A stretch of DNA of 64,000 nt from Anthopleura xanthogrammica (taxonomy: Eukaryota > Cnidaria > Anthozoa > Actiniaria > Actiniidae), in assembly GCA_964019055.1 (NCBI GenBank), contig OZ025211.1:6277835-6341834 (forward strand), read 5' to 3'. The notes beneath the pieces are model-generated. The model had not been told where the DNA came from, made no database searches, and saw only the letters and a program-made list of their open reading frames with translations. Below, in pieces: positions 37,879 to 50,022 of the stretch. How positions within the stretch are numbered: the first letter of the stretch is position 1; each line of letters opens with the position of its first letter. The position numbers were made by a program, and so were the translations under genes.

Positions 37879-37947
37879 GTAAATCATCTTCGAAGTGCCG
37901 TAGAAAAGACCACATACTTAAATGAAGCTCTTGGACATTTTCCGAAG
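37879..37947 (+). ncRNA. Candidate untranslated or non-coding internal exon
   Basis: Sixty-nine bases are bounded by a T-rich acceptor (TTTTTATAG) and a consensus donor (AAG|GTAAGC). An ATG opens only nine codons (MKLLDIFRR) before the donor. Together with the CRE and donor near 36.8-36.9 kb it may belong to a 5' UTR of a plus-strand transcript, perhaps the channel gene starting at 50023, or to a non-coding RNA. No transcript evidence is available. Confidence 0.25.
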
Positions 37948-40900
37948 GTAAGCCATAAAATATAGATATCTCAAAACCAGGCATTGAGAGGAATTCAAAA
38001 GAAAAAGGTGCCTATACATCTCATAATATACTTTGATGATAGCTGACATGAATTTTGTATGTTCCGAGGACTGTTTTTAAATATTAAATAAATGAGCAAA
38101 GCGTTTGCATTTTCTTGGGAGTCAATAAAACCGCGTTCTTGTCATATTGGAGAAAATTAAAAGCAAAACCTTCATCACTGTTGACATTGGCAGCGTTAAC
38201 TGCAAACCAAATATGAAATGCGCAACATGTTCGGGATAACCTAGAGCCTGCGCTCTTTTTGGCGGCAACTGAAAGTTCCCGCCATATCCACAGGAACCCC
38301 ATAAGTATAAAACATGAAGTATAGCACTTTGTGACGAGGGCTTTTATGATTGGCTCCCCCTCGATCATCCCCTCCTCCGCCCACACATCACTGTTTTGCC
38401 GCACTTTACTTCTACATCAGTGCTTCGTGTTAATGGTATTTAGATTTTTAATTTAGATCGACAGCTTGAGTTGATGAAATATGCCTGTACGACACCCAGC
38501 GCTAGCTGGCCATCGAATTAAGGTCACGTCCATTGCACTAATGCTTTTTTGAAAAAAACCCTTTTTCACAGAAAACGTATCGAAAGCTCCCTTTTCAAAT
38601 GTCTCAGTTATGGAGATTGTTTTAAAATGTACGAGTTAATTTCGGTTCTAAATGTTCAGCGTTTTCGTTCGTTTTAGTGTGGACGCAAAGCCAAAACTCT
38701 TTGAAAAATATGCGTTTTCAAACAAACACGCATTAGTGTGCATATGGAAGGGGCCTAAGAATGGCTATGGATTGATCTACGCATCTCGGTCTAGTTTACA
38801 GCTACTGGTATTTCACTGCATGCTAGCCTGACTTACCACAGCTATAGAATAAACTAGATAAATAGCAACAAGATATTCTAGCGGATTATGTTACTAATCT
38901 AAAAGAGGGTCTAAAGATACCAATACTATGTGCTCTAATAAGAAATTTTTATACTTTATCTAAGAAACTATATTCCAGCGTAATTCATTAAAAACTATCT
39001 ATTTAACACAAATAAATTATACATTGTACATGTATAGACATTATTGAGATCCACTGGTAATAAATTATGTATCTTGGTCGACAACAGTGGATTGATTTTC
39101 AAAATAAAATAATATCGATAAAGTGATACCAGGCAGAATATAACTGGACAGTTGTATAAATATACTGGAATATTGGTTTTAGGAGTTGTTTCTTTGTCTG
39201 AGCGAATGATAAGAAATAAAAAAAAAATCTCTTTGAAGTTTACGTTTAGCCAGTCGTTTATATATACGTTGCAATCTAAGCAAGTAAATGATAATTAAAG
39301 TATCACAGTAGGCAAAGATTTTTGTCATAATTCAGTAGAATTACTTTCGGGACGAACAACATTTCTCTCAAGTTAGGGAATAAAAAGTCAGTGAGATTTT
39401 AAAACTTCTGGTTCGTAGCAGAAAAATAGATGATGTCAGTGCAGTTGGAAAGAGGGTTTTTCTCGTTCGCGAGTCATCGTTTCCAGGCATAATACTTATA
39501 AAGATAATAATATTTGTCTCCCATTGTTACCTGCCCATCTATCTATCTCACTTGGTTTAATTGAGTCCATGATGTGCGCAGCTAGGTAGGTTTTGAGCGA
39601 CTCGATTGGCTCGGACGTCTCTGTGAAATTTTTATAGCAGTGGGTATGTTATTGAAGTGGGAATTCCATTGCTTAAGTTGATTATCCAACAGTCAATCAG
39701 TGTCTTAAGGGTCTCGAGAGAAAACAGATCCAAACCTATACTCTGTGGCTGGAGAATTCCATAGGAAAAGTGGAAAAAGGCACACGGATGAGTGATACAG
39801 AAGACCAAAGGTATACGAACCTGGTTTTGTTTTCACCACAAACAAAAACAAACAAAAAAATGAAAAACTGATTTTTCTCATAGCATGTAAATTTTTAATT
39901 CAAAATTTGAGGCTAGGTTTCTCTAACACTCTCTTCTTTGATTCAAGTCTCTTTACTTTCGTTGCTTACTACTATTGACTTGTTAACCGCGTACCATTTA
40001 ACTCTATAAGGTAGTGAATGCTCATACATTTTTTTATTAATTTGTAGAAAATTCTTTGCTACGGTAACTTTACAAAACTATAACCAATACAGTCCAACGC
40101 TATTACTATAATCAACACAATCTAGATATTAAATGAGACATGGTTAAATAAATTGCAATCATAGGTTTTAGAGTATATGAAACGATTCAGAGATTTGAGA
40201 GATTTTTGACAAATCGTTTTTAACCGGCCATAACTCCCACAATAAGCATATCATAAAAATAAGCTTTTCTACTTTTCTATAAACTTTAGCTTCATAGTCT
40301 CTAGAGTATATTTAATTGATTTTTTATATATTCAATTCGCTTCTATAATTTTTGTCTTATCTAGTATTCGAAACGCTGAGTTTTACTATATTCGTACAGT
40401 GACCTGCAAAATATTAATAGTCCGTCTTACCAGCTCGCATAGCAACAAACTCATCACAATATTATTACAATATTCAATATTGTCCTTTATCTCCGCGCCC
40501 GTTTGTAAACCGAAAAATCTACCTTACAATTCATGTTATTGTATTATTAAAAAGGAACAAATTGCGGGGTGCTTGACATTTAGATAAACAATTTACAGCG
40601 CGTAGGGTCGAAAAAATAATTGTAACCTTTTGATTGACTTTGCGTGCGATGTATTTGTTAATAAAGCGAACGAATGGCAGTTCTATAAAGCCATGCTGGA
40701 TAGCGGCAATTTCCTAACATATATAAGATATTCTATATTGGAAGCTGGTGTTTGTTCTTACCAAGAATGCGCGCGCAGTTTACGATTGTCATCAGTTTGC
40801 CAGCGACTTTGTGCCCCAGTTTAATAAATCCTATTCTGAAAGAATCTTTCCGCTAAACAAAAGTCTTTTCTCGTTTGAAATTTCATTTGTCAGTGAACTG

Positions 40901-41204
40901 AGATGGATAACTGATGAACTACACAAAGTGACATACTATGAATCTTCGCCTCTGATCGCAGTGGTCGCGGTTTCGATGTTCAAAAATCTCGCGCCAAATA
41001 AAATGGTAGCACATTATATGCAATCTCTCTTAACGCGCACTAGCCGGAGGTAGAGATAATTGAGTAAGTGCAATGAAGACCATGAATGAATTAAAGCTGA
41101 TTTATAACTCCGGGAATATCTGGATACATCCATACGAGCTAAACAGGTTTACAATTGCAAACAGAGCGCAAGTTCTGGACTACATACGTACATGCATACA
41201 GCAG

Positions 41205-41915
41205 TGAATAACTGTGCGCATGCTTAGTTTCATTGTCTTTAAACTTTATAGTGGGCATGCTCGGACTGACTGTGCTCATGTTCAGTGTAATATTGCCAGC
41301 AAACTGTGCGCATGCTCAGGCTGTCAAACATGTCATTTTCTGTAGCATGAATACATGCTCAAAGAAGCATATGTGATTGTTGGCAGACTGTGCGCATGCT
41401 CAGAGTTTTATTTATTTCACTGGCTTTAGACTGTACGCGTACTCAGAATGACATATATTTCTAAGAAGACAGTGCGCACCTCAAAATGACAAACATTGTC
41501 AGCCTGCACTGCGCATGCTCAGCGTAACATATACTTTATTGTAGAGCGTGCGCGCAATCTCAGAATGACTTACATGTTTAAAACAACATTGCGCATGCTC
41601 AGATTAACATGTTTACATTGTCTATAGACTGCGCATGCTCAGAATGATGATCTGGAATTGGAATTTAGAAGTTGATTTTTGTGGAGGGAGGAAAACCGGA
41701 GATCCCGGAGAAAAACCCTCGCATATTTGTGTCATTCGACAGTGCACAACTTCAGAGTAACGTATATTTTTAATTGTCTGTTGGCTGAACATGCTCAGAA
41801 TTATGTACATGTTGAAGGCAACATGAAGCAATGCGCATGGTTAGAATAACAAACATTTGTAAGCCTATATCTACTACGCATTCTCAGAGTAACATATATA
41901 TCACTGTGTGCATCC
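41205..41915 (+). repeat. Degenerate array of TGCGCATGCTCAG-bearing units
   Basis: The motif TGCGCATGCTCAG, or close variants, recurs roughly every 50-65 bases from about 41213 to 41890, each followed by a spacer such as AATGACATAT or AGTAACATATA. Units are diverged. A SINE fragment at 41656-41721 interrupts the array. The GCGCATGC core resembles the NRF1 recognition site (TGCGCATGCGCA). Confidence 0.65.
41656..41721 (-). repeat. SINE fragment inserted in the TGCGCATGCTCAG array
   Basis: On the plus strand it reads AATTGGAATTTAGAAGTTGA, then TTTTTGTGGAGGGAGGAAAA and CCGGAGATCCCGGAGAAAAA. This is the 3' half of the SINE at 4366-4549 in the same (minus) orientation. Array units flank it on both sides, so the insertion came after the array formed. 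Confidence 0.6.
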
Positions 41916-44884
41916 TTAACATTACTACTGATACAATATAAATTTGTATCTATTACGTTTTAGATCATGTTTTCCTTTTACTACTATATTATCAATTTTA
42001 ACATCTGTTTTAACATATCAGGAACAATAACATGGCATTATTGAAATTACTGCTACCAGTAGAAGAACATTGTGCCAACATTTATCTATTAATATATTAT
42101 TGGCTTAGTGACGTTGTTATCTTAATGTAGAATGCATTACAGGTTAAGGGATTATGTTCAATTATAGTATTATCTATCATCTATATTGTAAGACCAGTTT
42201 CGTTTGTATAAGTACTTCTTTCCTCGTGATTTTTATTCCTTTTGTGGCCGGTTCTGTTACATACAGTCATGCATGGTAGAATTTCCTAGATCTTAAAGTT
42301 TTTTTTTACCGGATGGTGTAAGATACGAATTTAAAGTGACAATTTAAAGAATTAATAATGTTAAAGCCGGCCTGACTCCATATATTTTGTTACAAAATAT
42401 TAGAAATTGAATTGTTATATTTCATTTCGATTCTTTCCATTTTTGATTTTTTCTCTTTTTTACTTTCGTTTTAATTATTGGTAGTTGTGGCTTCTTCTTC
42501 TTAATCAAATTCGAGATTTTGAAATGAAAAATACCATATACAACATTAAATATTCAAATATAATATAACAGTGCTTAGTAATCCTCGTTAGCTTTGAAGG
42601 GTTCGCCTAGAAATTAAAATACGAAAAAGCAAAACGCTTGCTTGCGCTTCGCTGAAAACTTTGTTCAGTAAACTTAACACTCTGCTTGAAATAGGGAAAT
42701 TTTAATAATAATAATCGTGATAGAAAAAAATGTTATTCCATTTAAGTAAATATTTACTTGAATGATGTTCATCGATGAACTATCTTTATATTGAAATCTC
42801 TTAACTTTGAGATAAATTACGATAAAATAAATCAATGAGATTTTTAAAATGAACATATAAAGTACTAAAGAAAAGAACTACGAATTCTTATTAAAATATT
42901 TCAAAAACTATGAGAGTTTTTAATTACCAAAGTTATCAAATATTTACTTTTCAACGATATCTGGCGTGTGAATAAAAGGTGTGTGTAAACTTTCGAAGTA
43001 TAAGTCTTTGCCAGCCCTCAAGTTATAGACGAATTGCTTTTTGCCGTCTGACACGAAAGGGCAGGAAAAATGAAGTTCTTAGTAACTAGGAATATCAGAA
43101 AAGTATTTTTTGACATTAACGACTAAGATCTATAAATATTAACTAGCTTTGTTGGAGTAACAGGTCTTTAGAGTCATAATTTATCATAATAAAAGTATGA
43201 CCTGTCTGGAATGGTTTTTGATAAATACAAGGGAAAAACATGAGGATTGGCGCGACAAAAGGATGGAAATCAACCCTTTAGGATTTCTAGAAAAATGGAG
43301 AAAATTTGGTTGATGTAAAGTTTTGTAAAATTTCTATGAGAAAACCAAAAAGAAGTGGCAGTAGGATTATCACTAAAAGGTGTCATTCACCAGTGGTGCC
43401 CCGAGGCACAACAAAACCACAATAACTGTTTTTTGACGTATACAAATCGTACTTAAGGAACAAATCAACTGATTAGAAGATTCTTCAAACAGTTTGCGCT
43501 AATAATGTTGAGAGTATTCAGCGCTGAAGCCAGCGATGTGGATGCGGAAGAGACTGGAGATAAGCAAGCTGCTTCCGCTCAATTTTGTTTGGACATGTGA
43601 ACACGGATATGCAAATATACAAGGACAAAATTAGAATTGACTGAATACATTATCGAGAGGAAACATTAAACTGATATCGCTAACGCAAATAAAGCGGCAA
43701 AAACGCTTGGTCTGTCCAGTGAGCATGGACTTTTTTAGTGGCGAAACGGTTTTAACCAAGGAAGACAAATACACTGGCATCGAGGAGTGAGTAGCTTTAA
43801 CTTAATCATAACAGGAATAATAACAGGAATTATTACATATGAAAAAAAAGAGATCATTCGTTATATTAGAATTCTGTCATATAATTTGTACAACTACGTA
43901 TTATTTACTTTACCGAAGAACAAGGAAAATCTAGACAAAAGAGCACAATTGTTATGTTTTCGCTGCCAGAAATTTTGTTCTCAAGGAGAATAATCATTAA
44001 ATTATACTTTTTGTAAAAGTCGCGCAAGTTTTTTAATTTCGATCGTTAGATTCATTGCCTTAGCTTCCACTCTTGATGTTCGTATTCCCCGCTGATTTTG
44101 ATTGTACAAATATTCCTTATTGTGAGATATCAGCAAAAGTTTGTCTTCACTGATAACAGTTTTTTTTTTCTTACCACTAAAAGTCTTCTTATTTCTATTA
44201 GTAATTACTTAAGATTCGCAAAATTAACTAGATTTTGTGCCAGCACTTTTCCCCTCGTAATTTTAACGCAATTTCTATTTGTTTTCTTTAGTTTCTAGAA
44301 CGAAAACAAAACCAATATTTTACGGCTTTTCCCGAAAACAAGCACTAAAATGAATATCATGTTACCACCAAAAAAAAAGAAGAAGGATAAAACACTTAGA
44401 TCAAAGATGAGTTGCAAAATGAACATTATGTTCGCGAACGACGTGGACTACCGCGAAATTTGGTTCAATAAATTTACAGTCGAAGACCGTTAAGACCTAC
44501 TCGATCCCTTACTATTATGAACGAATTTTGAATATTGATATATGGATTAGCACGATGAGAAAAAAAAATCAAAGAAGCTGCTTGTTTACGAATTTTCTTT
44601 GTTCACTCTTTTTCCATTAGGACCAATTATGGAATTATTCTTGTTTTTTGAAAGTAATGTTACCAATTCATTAATACCTCGACCACAACTCATTTTTTCT
44701 TCTTAATAGTCGATGCAATAGATGATCGAGAGGATACTAGCAAACGTATTGTGAGAAACAGTTGGTATAACATACTAAGATAGATGATGATAGGGACGAT
44801 AGGGGAATTGTTTATTGAGAGACATCAGTAGACTTGATATTTAATTGTGGTTCTTTAAAATGGCTAACACATCTTAAAAGACTG

Positions 44885-45180
44885 ACAGGCAGGTAGGCAG
44901 GCAGGCAGGGAGGCAGACAGGTAGTTAGGGAGGTAGGTAGGTAGGTAGGTAGGTAGGTAGGTAGCTAGGTAGATAGGTAATAGGTAGGTAGGTAAGCAGG
45001 TAGGTAGGTAGATAGGCAGGTAGGTAGGTAGGTAGGTAGGTAGGTAGGTAGGTAGGTAGGTAGGTAGGTAGGTAGGTAGGTAGGTAGGTAGGTAGGTAGG
45101 TAGGTAGGTAGGTAGGTAGGTAGGTAGGTAGGTAGGCAGTCAGGCAGGCAGGTGGTAGGTAGGTAGGTAGGTAGGTAGGT
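44885..45180 (+). repeat. GGTA tetranucleotide microsatellite
   Basis: About 295 bases of GGTA with GGCA interruptions at the ends. The minus strand reads as a Tyr-Leu-Pro-Thr repeat in one frame, which is an artefact. Confidence 0.95.
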
Positions 45181-47261
45181 TCAATTTCCAGGTACGTATC
45201 AGGTTGCAATAAACTAAAAAGTCATTGACTTCAGTGTTTGTAGCGGTAACCGAATAAGTTAGAAGCTGGCTAGACAGTCAAGGTGACAGATAATCTAGTT
45301 GGAACACGTCAGCTAAACATGGCTTGAAAAACATAATAGGAAAAACAAGCGACTGATAGACATTTCAAAACCAGTGTACTCTGCTTGAAAGCTTTTTAAG
45401 AAGCAATTTCTAGATGTCATAACTTAATTTACGAGGTGTCGTCTCGATCTAACACCCACCTACGTACACTCTATTTCCTTAAAGTCAAACCACACAGAAA
45501 ATATCTCAGTATTATACATATCTATCTTATCGACTCACAACAACTCAACCGCCTACTTCAAAAACGTAATTATGCACCCACTCGTTTCTTAAAATTCGTG
45601 ACAGCTTTTGCAGTCCAAGTTGTGATATGATTTTCTAGTATCCCATCAGTACCATCAACACTGCCTGGGGAGCGCGGTTTTTTTTTATCATTCGCCAGCC
45701 ACTAGAATTGTTTTGCCATCTGATTTGGTTGGAGGGAGTCTTAGTTTACACCTGTACATCACAAAAACTACTTTCAAGTCATTAGAATAAAAAATATATA
45801 TTTTGTTTTAGCGGAAAATTGATATTAAAGTCGTTCCTACGTAAATAAACTTTCCCCTTTGCACCTGTGTGTTATGACATCGGTCTGTTTGTTTCAATTC
45901 GAGTTTTTGGTATAAAGACTATCGATTTCAGCTTGCTAATGGTGTTTACCATACAGTAATTGTTCTTGAACTAAGTTAAATCTAATACAGATAATGTCAG
46001 CGGCTCACGGTCATATAAAAGCAAGAAGATTCAGTACCATGTATAGAATATATTTTATACATCGCAAATAGGGTTTAGCGTTTCTCTTTTTAAGCCGGTT
46101 TAGTTTCAGTTTCAGGAAAACGTGAATGATCGGAACCAAGAGTAGTTCAATGATAAAACAGTGTACGTGAGAAAAGATGTGGAGATTTATCCAAAAGGAA
46201 GTATTCCCTGAAAGATAATCATGGCATTGTGTACTCCCAGGCGCTTTCAGTTCGAGTCTTCCTTCCTCACGTACCCTCTGGTCAGATGAACGCGCGAACG
46301 TGCTTGCCATTTTCTTTTCCCAATTTGCATTTATTATTTTGTTTTGCGCTTTAAAGTACAAACATATTTTTGGTAGAGTAGACTATTGTACGAGCTGAAA
46401 ACCAAAAATATAGCCTATGGTCAACGAAATCACAGACTAACGGAGTAATAGTGATGATATAACTTAAGTAAGAGATTTATAAATTACAACCAATGGGATT
46501 CAAATCAAAACGCTTTACGAATACCAATCTCGGCGTCATTGAGTTTCGTCGACGAATTTGATGGACGTCCAATTCATTCTATCGCAATTACCGTAACAAT
46601 TGTCTTAAAAAAAAAAACCTTCAAATTTTATCGATAGCCCGAAATTAGACAACCTCTTGGCAAGTCAAAGTCAGTGTACGGTTAACTCAAAAATCGAACT
46701 CTACTTAATACGAGTAAAAAAATCAACTCAACTTAATACGTCGGGGTAAGTGTTTGTTAATTTTGCGTTCAGAATCGAGCAGACGGGCGGCCATTTATAT
46801 TTTCTTTACTGCCCCATCAAAACATCCAATCAAGTTTTTTTTACTTCAATTAATTTTACAAGCAAAAGAACCTTTCCTCTTTATTTTCTCTTCCTGTCAA
46901 CACGGAAACAGCTTTCTTCATCCAGCTTGTTTTGATTGCAATTACTCCTGTCTTCGTCGGTTTGCACCTCACAAGTTTAGTTCCGTGCTTCGTCTTTTTT
47001 CATGATTGTTTTTACCTGATTACACATTTTTATTTTGACGCTAAACTCGTAAGCCGGAATACTAACTGACACTGCGGAAGCATATTTGAAATCTAATGTA
47101 ATACGATTAACGTTGAGGTTTAAAATCTTACAACCTGATTTAAGAGTATATTATTCACTGAATTCTTAGAGATAAGAGCAGATTAAAATAACTATGACAT
47201 GGAAACCAAGGACTTGACAAATATAACTGACAATGAAAAGCCTAGCTTGCAAGGGGGTGTA

Positions 47262-47370
47262 GTGGATGGTGGGGGACGAGAGGGGAGGAGAGGGAAGGGA
47301 AGGGAAGGGAAGGGGAGGAGAGGAGAGGAGAAGAGAGGAGAGGAGAGGAGAAGAGAGGAGAGGAGAGGAC
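47262..47370 (+). repeat. Purine-rich (GGGAA/GAGGA) microsatellite
   Basis: About 110 bases of GGGAAGGGAAGG turning into GGAGAGGAGAAGAGA. Strand asymmetry is complete: almost no pyrimidines on the plus strand. Confidence 0.9.
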
Positions 47371-47682
47371 GAACTGTAGAGGTTCAAAACGTTGAAGTTC
47401 CCATATATATTACGTCACAGACAGTTTTTCCATATTGAAAGACTGCATCCTATATGCGGCTTTTTATTTATTGAATTCAGAATTTATAGTAGAATTTGAT
47501 CAAGAACGTTACGTCCTATGATCACCTGGGAGACGCACTGATATTATCGGCAACACTGAAGCGGGTCACATGATTTTGAAAATGGAATAAAGGTTCAGAA
47601 TCTTTTATTGATAAGTTCTAAGTGCTCCAAATCAGTATACTGAATGAACATGATAATATAGAAAGAAAAGATCACGAGGGGC

Positions 47683-47741
47683 CGGGGGGGGGGGGGGGTG
47701 GGGTGGGGGTGGGGGTGGTGGTGGGGGTGGGGGTGGGGTGG
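47683..47741 (+). repeat. G-rich tract with quadruplex potential
   Basis: A run of about 15 G is followed by repeated GGGGTGGGGT and GGGGGTGGGGGT blocks. More than four G-runs of four or more with one-base T loops meet the usual sequence pattern for a G-quadruplex on the plus strand. Confidence 0.85.
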
Positions 47742-48843
47742 AGTCAGCTAATCCCGGCGTCTCAAACGATTTATCGAAGGTGCTTCACTCCCACAATCCA
47801 CTTATAATCAATTAAATTTTATGAAATTATTGATCATCAACAAGAAACTAGAGTCACGACTCTAATTTACTAAGAAAAAATCCTAACTTCTTTAGTCTAA
47901 GATATAAATTCAAGTAATTTTTCATCAATATTATTGAGTAATTTTGTACGTTTAGGTGAATTTAAAGCATGCAGTTAAATTTAAGGTTACTAATAAGGAT
48001 TTTCATTTTCACATTCACTAACTAATTTATGTACTTACTGCAATCATATTCAATATTTATGCTGCGGAAATAACCATATGTAACGTGCCAAGTTCAATAA
48101 CAATAATAACCCCAAAAACAAGGAAAAACTTGAGAAATAATTTCGGGTTTTTTTTCGTCCGACACTACAAGCAATAATGACTTTTTAAGCTAGCTTGATG
48201 AAGTTAACTTTTCTTATAAATTCACAACGTAAATTCTCTTTAATCAAAAGCAAAACCCTCAAAGTTGTAGCCTTATATTGTAATCTAAATTTAGCTCAAA
48301 GCAAAAGATTTTTTAGTTGATGAGCCTTAATTTTAAAATACTATGGAGATTTCGTTTCACGATAAGAAAGGAAACAGATTCATTCACGACAAAATTGATA
48401 AAAATTTAACGCCGTATTTTCAAGTGAATTCGACCTTAAAAAAACTGAGGACAATATACATCAATTAAAATATAACCGCTTCGACCACTTCTAAAGAAAC
48501 GGCTTTGAAACAACACGTTCTGACGGGCAAAGAAAGTCATTACACAGTAACCGTTGAGTTTGACGACAGTTAAAATCTTACCAATGGGAGGTAAACGAAA
48601 GCTTAAGGTGAAGCAAAGGTTAGTGCGAGGAAGAGAAGAAAAATAAATTCATAAAATGTGTTTATTTGAACAAAAACGAGATTTGCCTTATTAGAGTAGT
48701 ATATCACAATGGAAATGTCACTAATTTTTGGACGTCACATGCGCATGCGCGTTTAGTCATTTGTTTATAAACCTTGAGCCGCTGAGGCCATATTTTAGTC
48801 TATCTTTCCTATTTTTCTCTATCCGTGTGGATATGCAATAGAA

Positions 48844-48920
48844 AAGTAGTAAAAGTAGCAGTAGTGGTGTAGTAGTCGCAGTAACAGCAGCAGCAGCAGC
48901 AGTTACGGTAGTAGTGCATG

Positions 48921-49000
<80 letters not shown>

Positions 49001-49145
49001 AGTAGTAGTAGTAATAGTAATAGTAGTAGTAGTAGTAGTAGTAGTGGTAGTAGTAGTGGTAGTAGTAGTAGTAGTAGTGGTGGTGGTGGTAGTAGTAGTG
49101 GTAGTAGTAGTGGTAGTAGTAGTGGTAGTAGTAGTAGTAGTAGTG

Positions 49146-49188
<43 letters not shown>

Positions 49189-49306
49189 TAGTAGTAGTAG
49201 TAGTAGTTGTAGTAGTAGTAGTAGTTGTAGTAGTAGTAGTAGTTGTAGTAGTAGTAGTAGTAGTATAGTAGTAGTACTAATAGTAGTAGTTATAGTAGTG
49301 TATGTG
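48844..49306 (+). repeat. TAG trinucleotide microsatellite
   Basis: About 460 bases of TAG/GTA repeats with TGG, TTG and CAG interruptions, ending 717 bases upstream of the channel start codon at 50023. Ser-only and Val-only frames here are artefacts. Confidence 0.95.
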
Positions 49307-50022
49307 TGAGATAAATGTGACCAGGAAGATTCATGTTATTATATATAGGACGGCTAGACCCTTCCTCTGACGTCCATCATTTAAAACACTGACTTAATTG
49401 CTGCAAAACTCGGCATATTCTGTGGTTGATATTTTTAACGATTTTCTCGCTTCATTAGCCCCCATAAAACACGACTTATTTCGATTGTAGTGTTTAATCA
49501 AAGTACATATTAAATCCAAGACAATTTTTGGTCGTACAGTAAACAAACTCTTGACCTAAAATCGCAAATAAAAATATTTTATATTCTTATTTATGAGCAT
49601 AACTTTCAGCTCCACTGTCACTTCGAATAAATGAATATTCTCATTCGCTATTCACAACTCAGACGTTCAAATTCTATTAATATCGTATAATGAGTTATAT
49701 TGTTTTGAAGCTTATCGCTCCCGAAAGGGCGAATAGTATTCTATTAATTCAATAAGGCCTTTTCGCTTCCTTTGTAAGTCTATTTTGAACGATTGTTCGA
49801 TAGAAAATGTTCGTTGTATATGACTTAGTATTGTGCTTGTTTTGGTCATTCAATCAATTGTGCAAAATATACCATGGCGTTCCAATTTGCAGTTTTGTAC
49901 CCCCGCAGCAGGCGATGAATAATAATACTAATTCTCGTTAATAAACGTAGCCCAACGCTATAAGCGTTTATATTTGGGAACATTATTAGCAGCACTCTTC
50001 GATACTAACTTACTCACACGAT

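Larger units (their letters stand above)
33260..50022. other. Long intergenic region; no protein-coding gene seen
   Basis: Outside the listed repeats the sequence is AT-rich and lacks recognisable domains on either strand. Open frames near 35403-35615, 38084-38404, 40630-41053 and 46011-46361 are short and match no family I know. Features with some support are a CRE-like TGACGTCA with candidate non-coding exons at 36.8-37.9 kb, a degenerate array at 41205-41915, and microsatellites from 44885 to 49306. Other possible donors occur near 34230 and 39810. The promoter of the plus-strand channel gene must lie near the right end; no clear core element was found. Confidence 0.5.

Noticed and set aside
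44925..45209. Tyr-Leu-Pro-Thr repeat frame
   Set aside because: Translation of the GGTA tetranucleotide array.
46011..46361. 116-codon minus-strand frame
   Set aside because: No domain, no splice support and composition typical of AT-rich spacer; a mobile-element remnant is possible but unsupported.
48914..49309. 131-codon Ser-rich and 116-codon Val-rich frames
   Set aside because: Translations of the TAG trinucleotide array.
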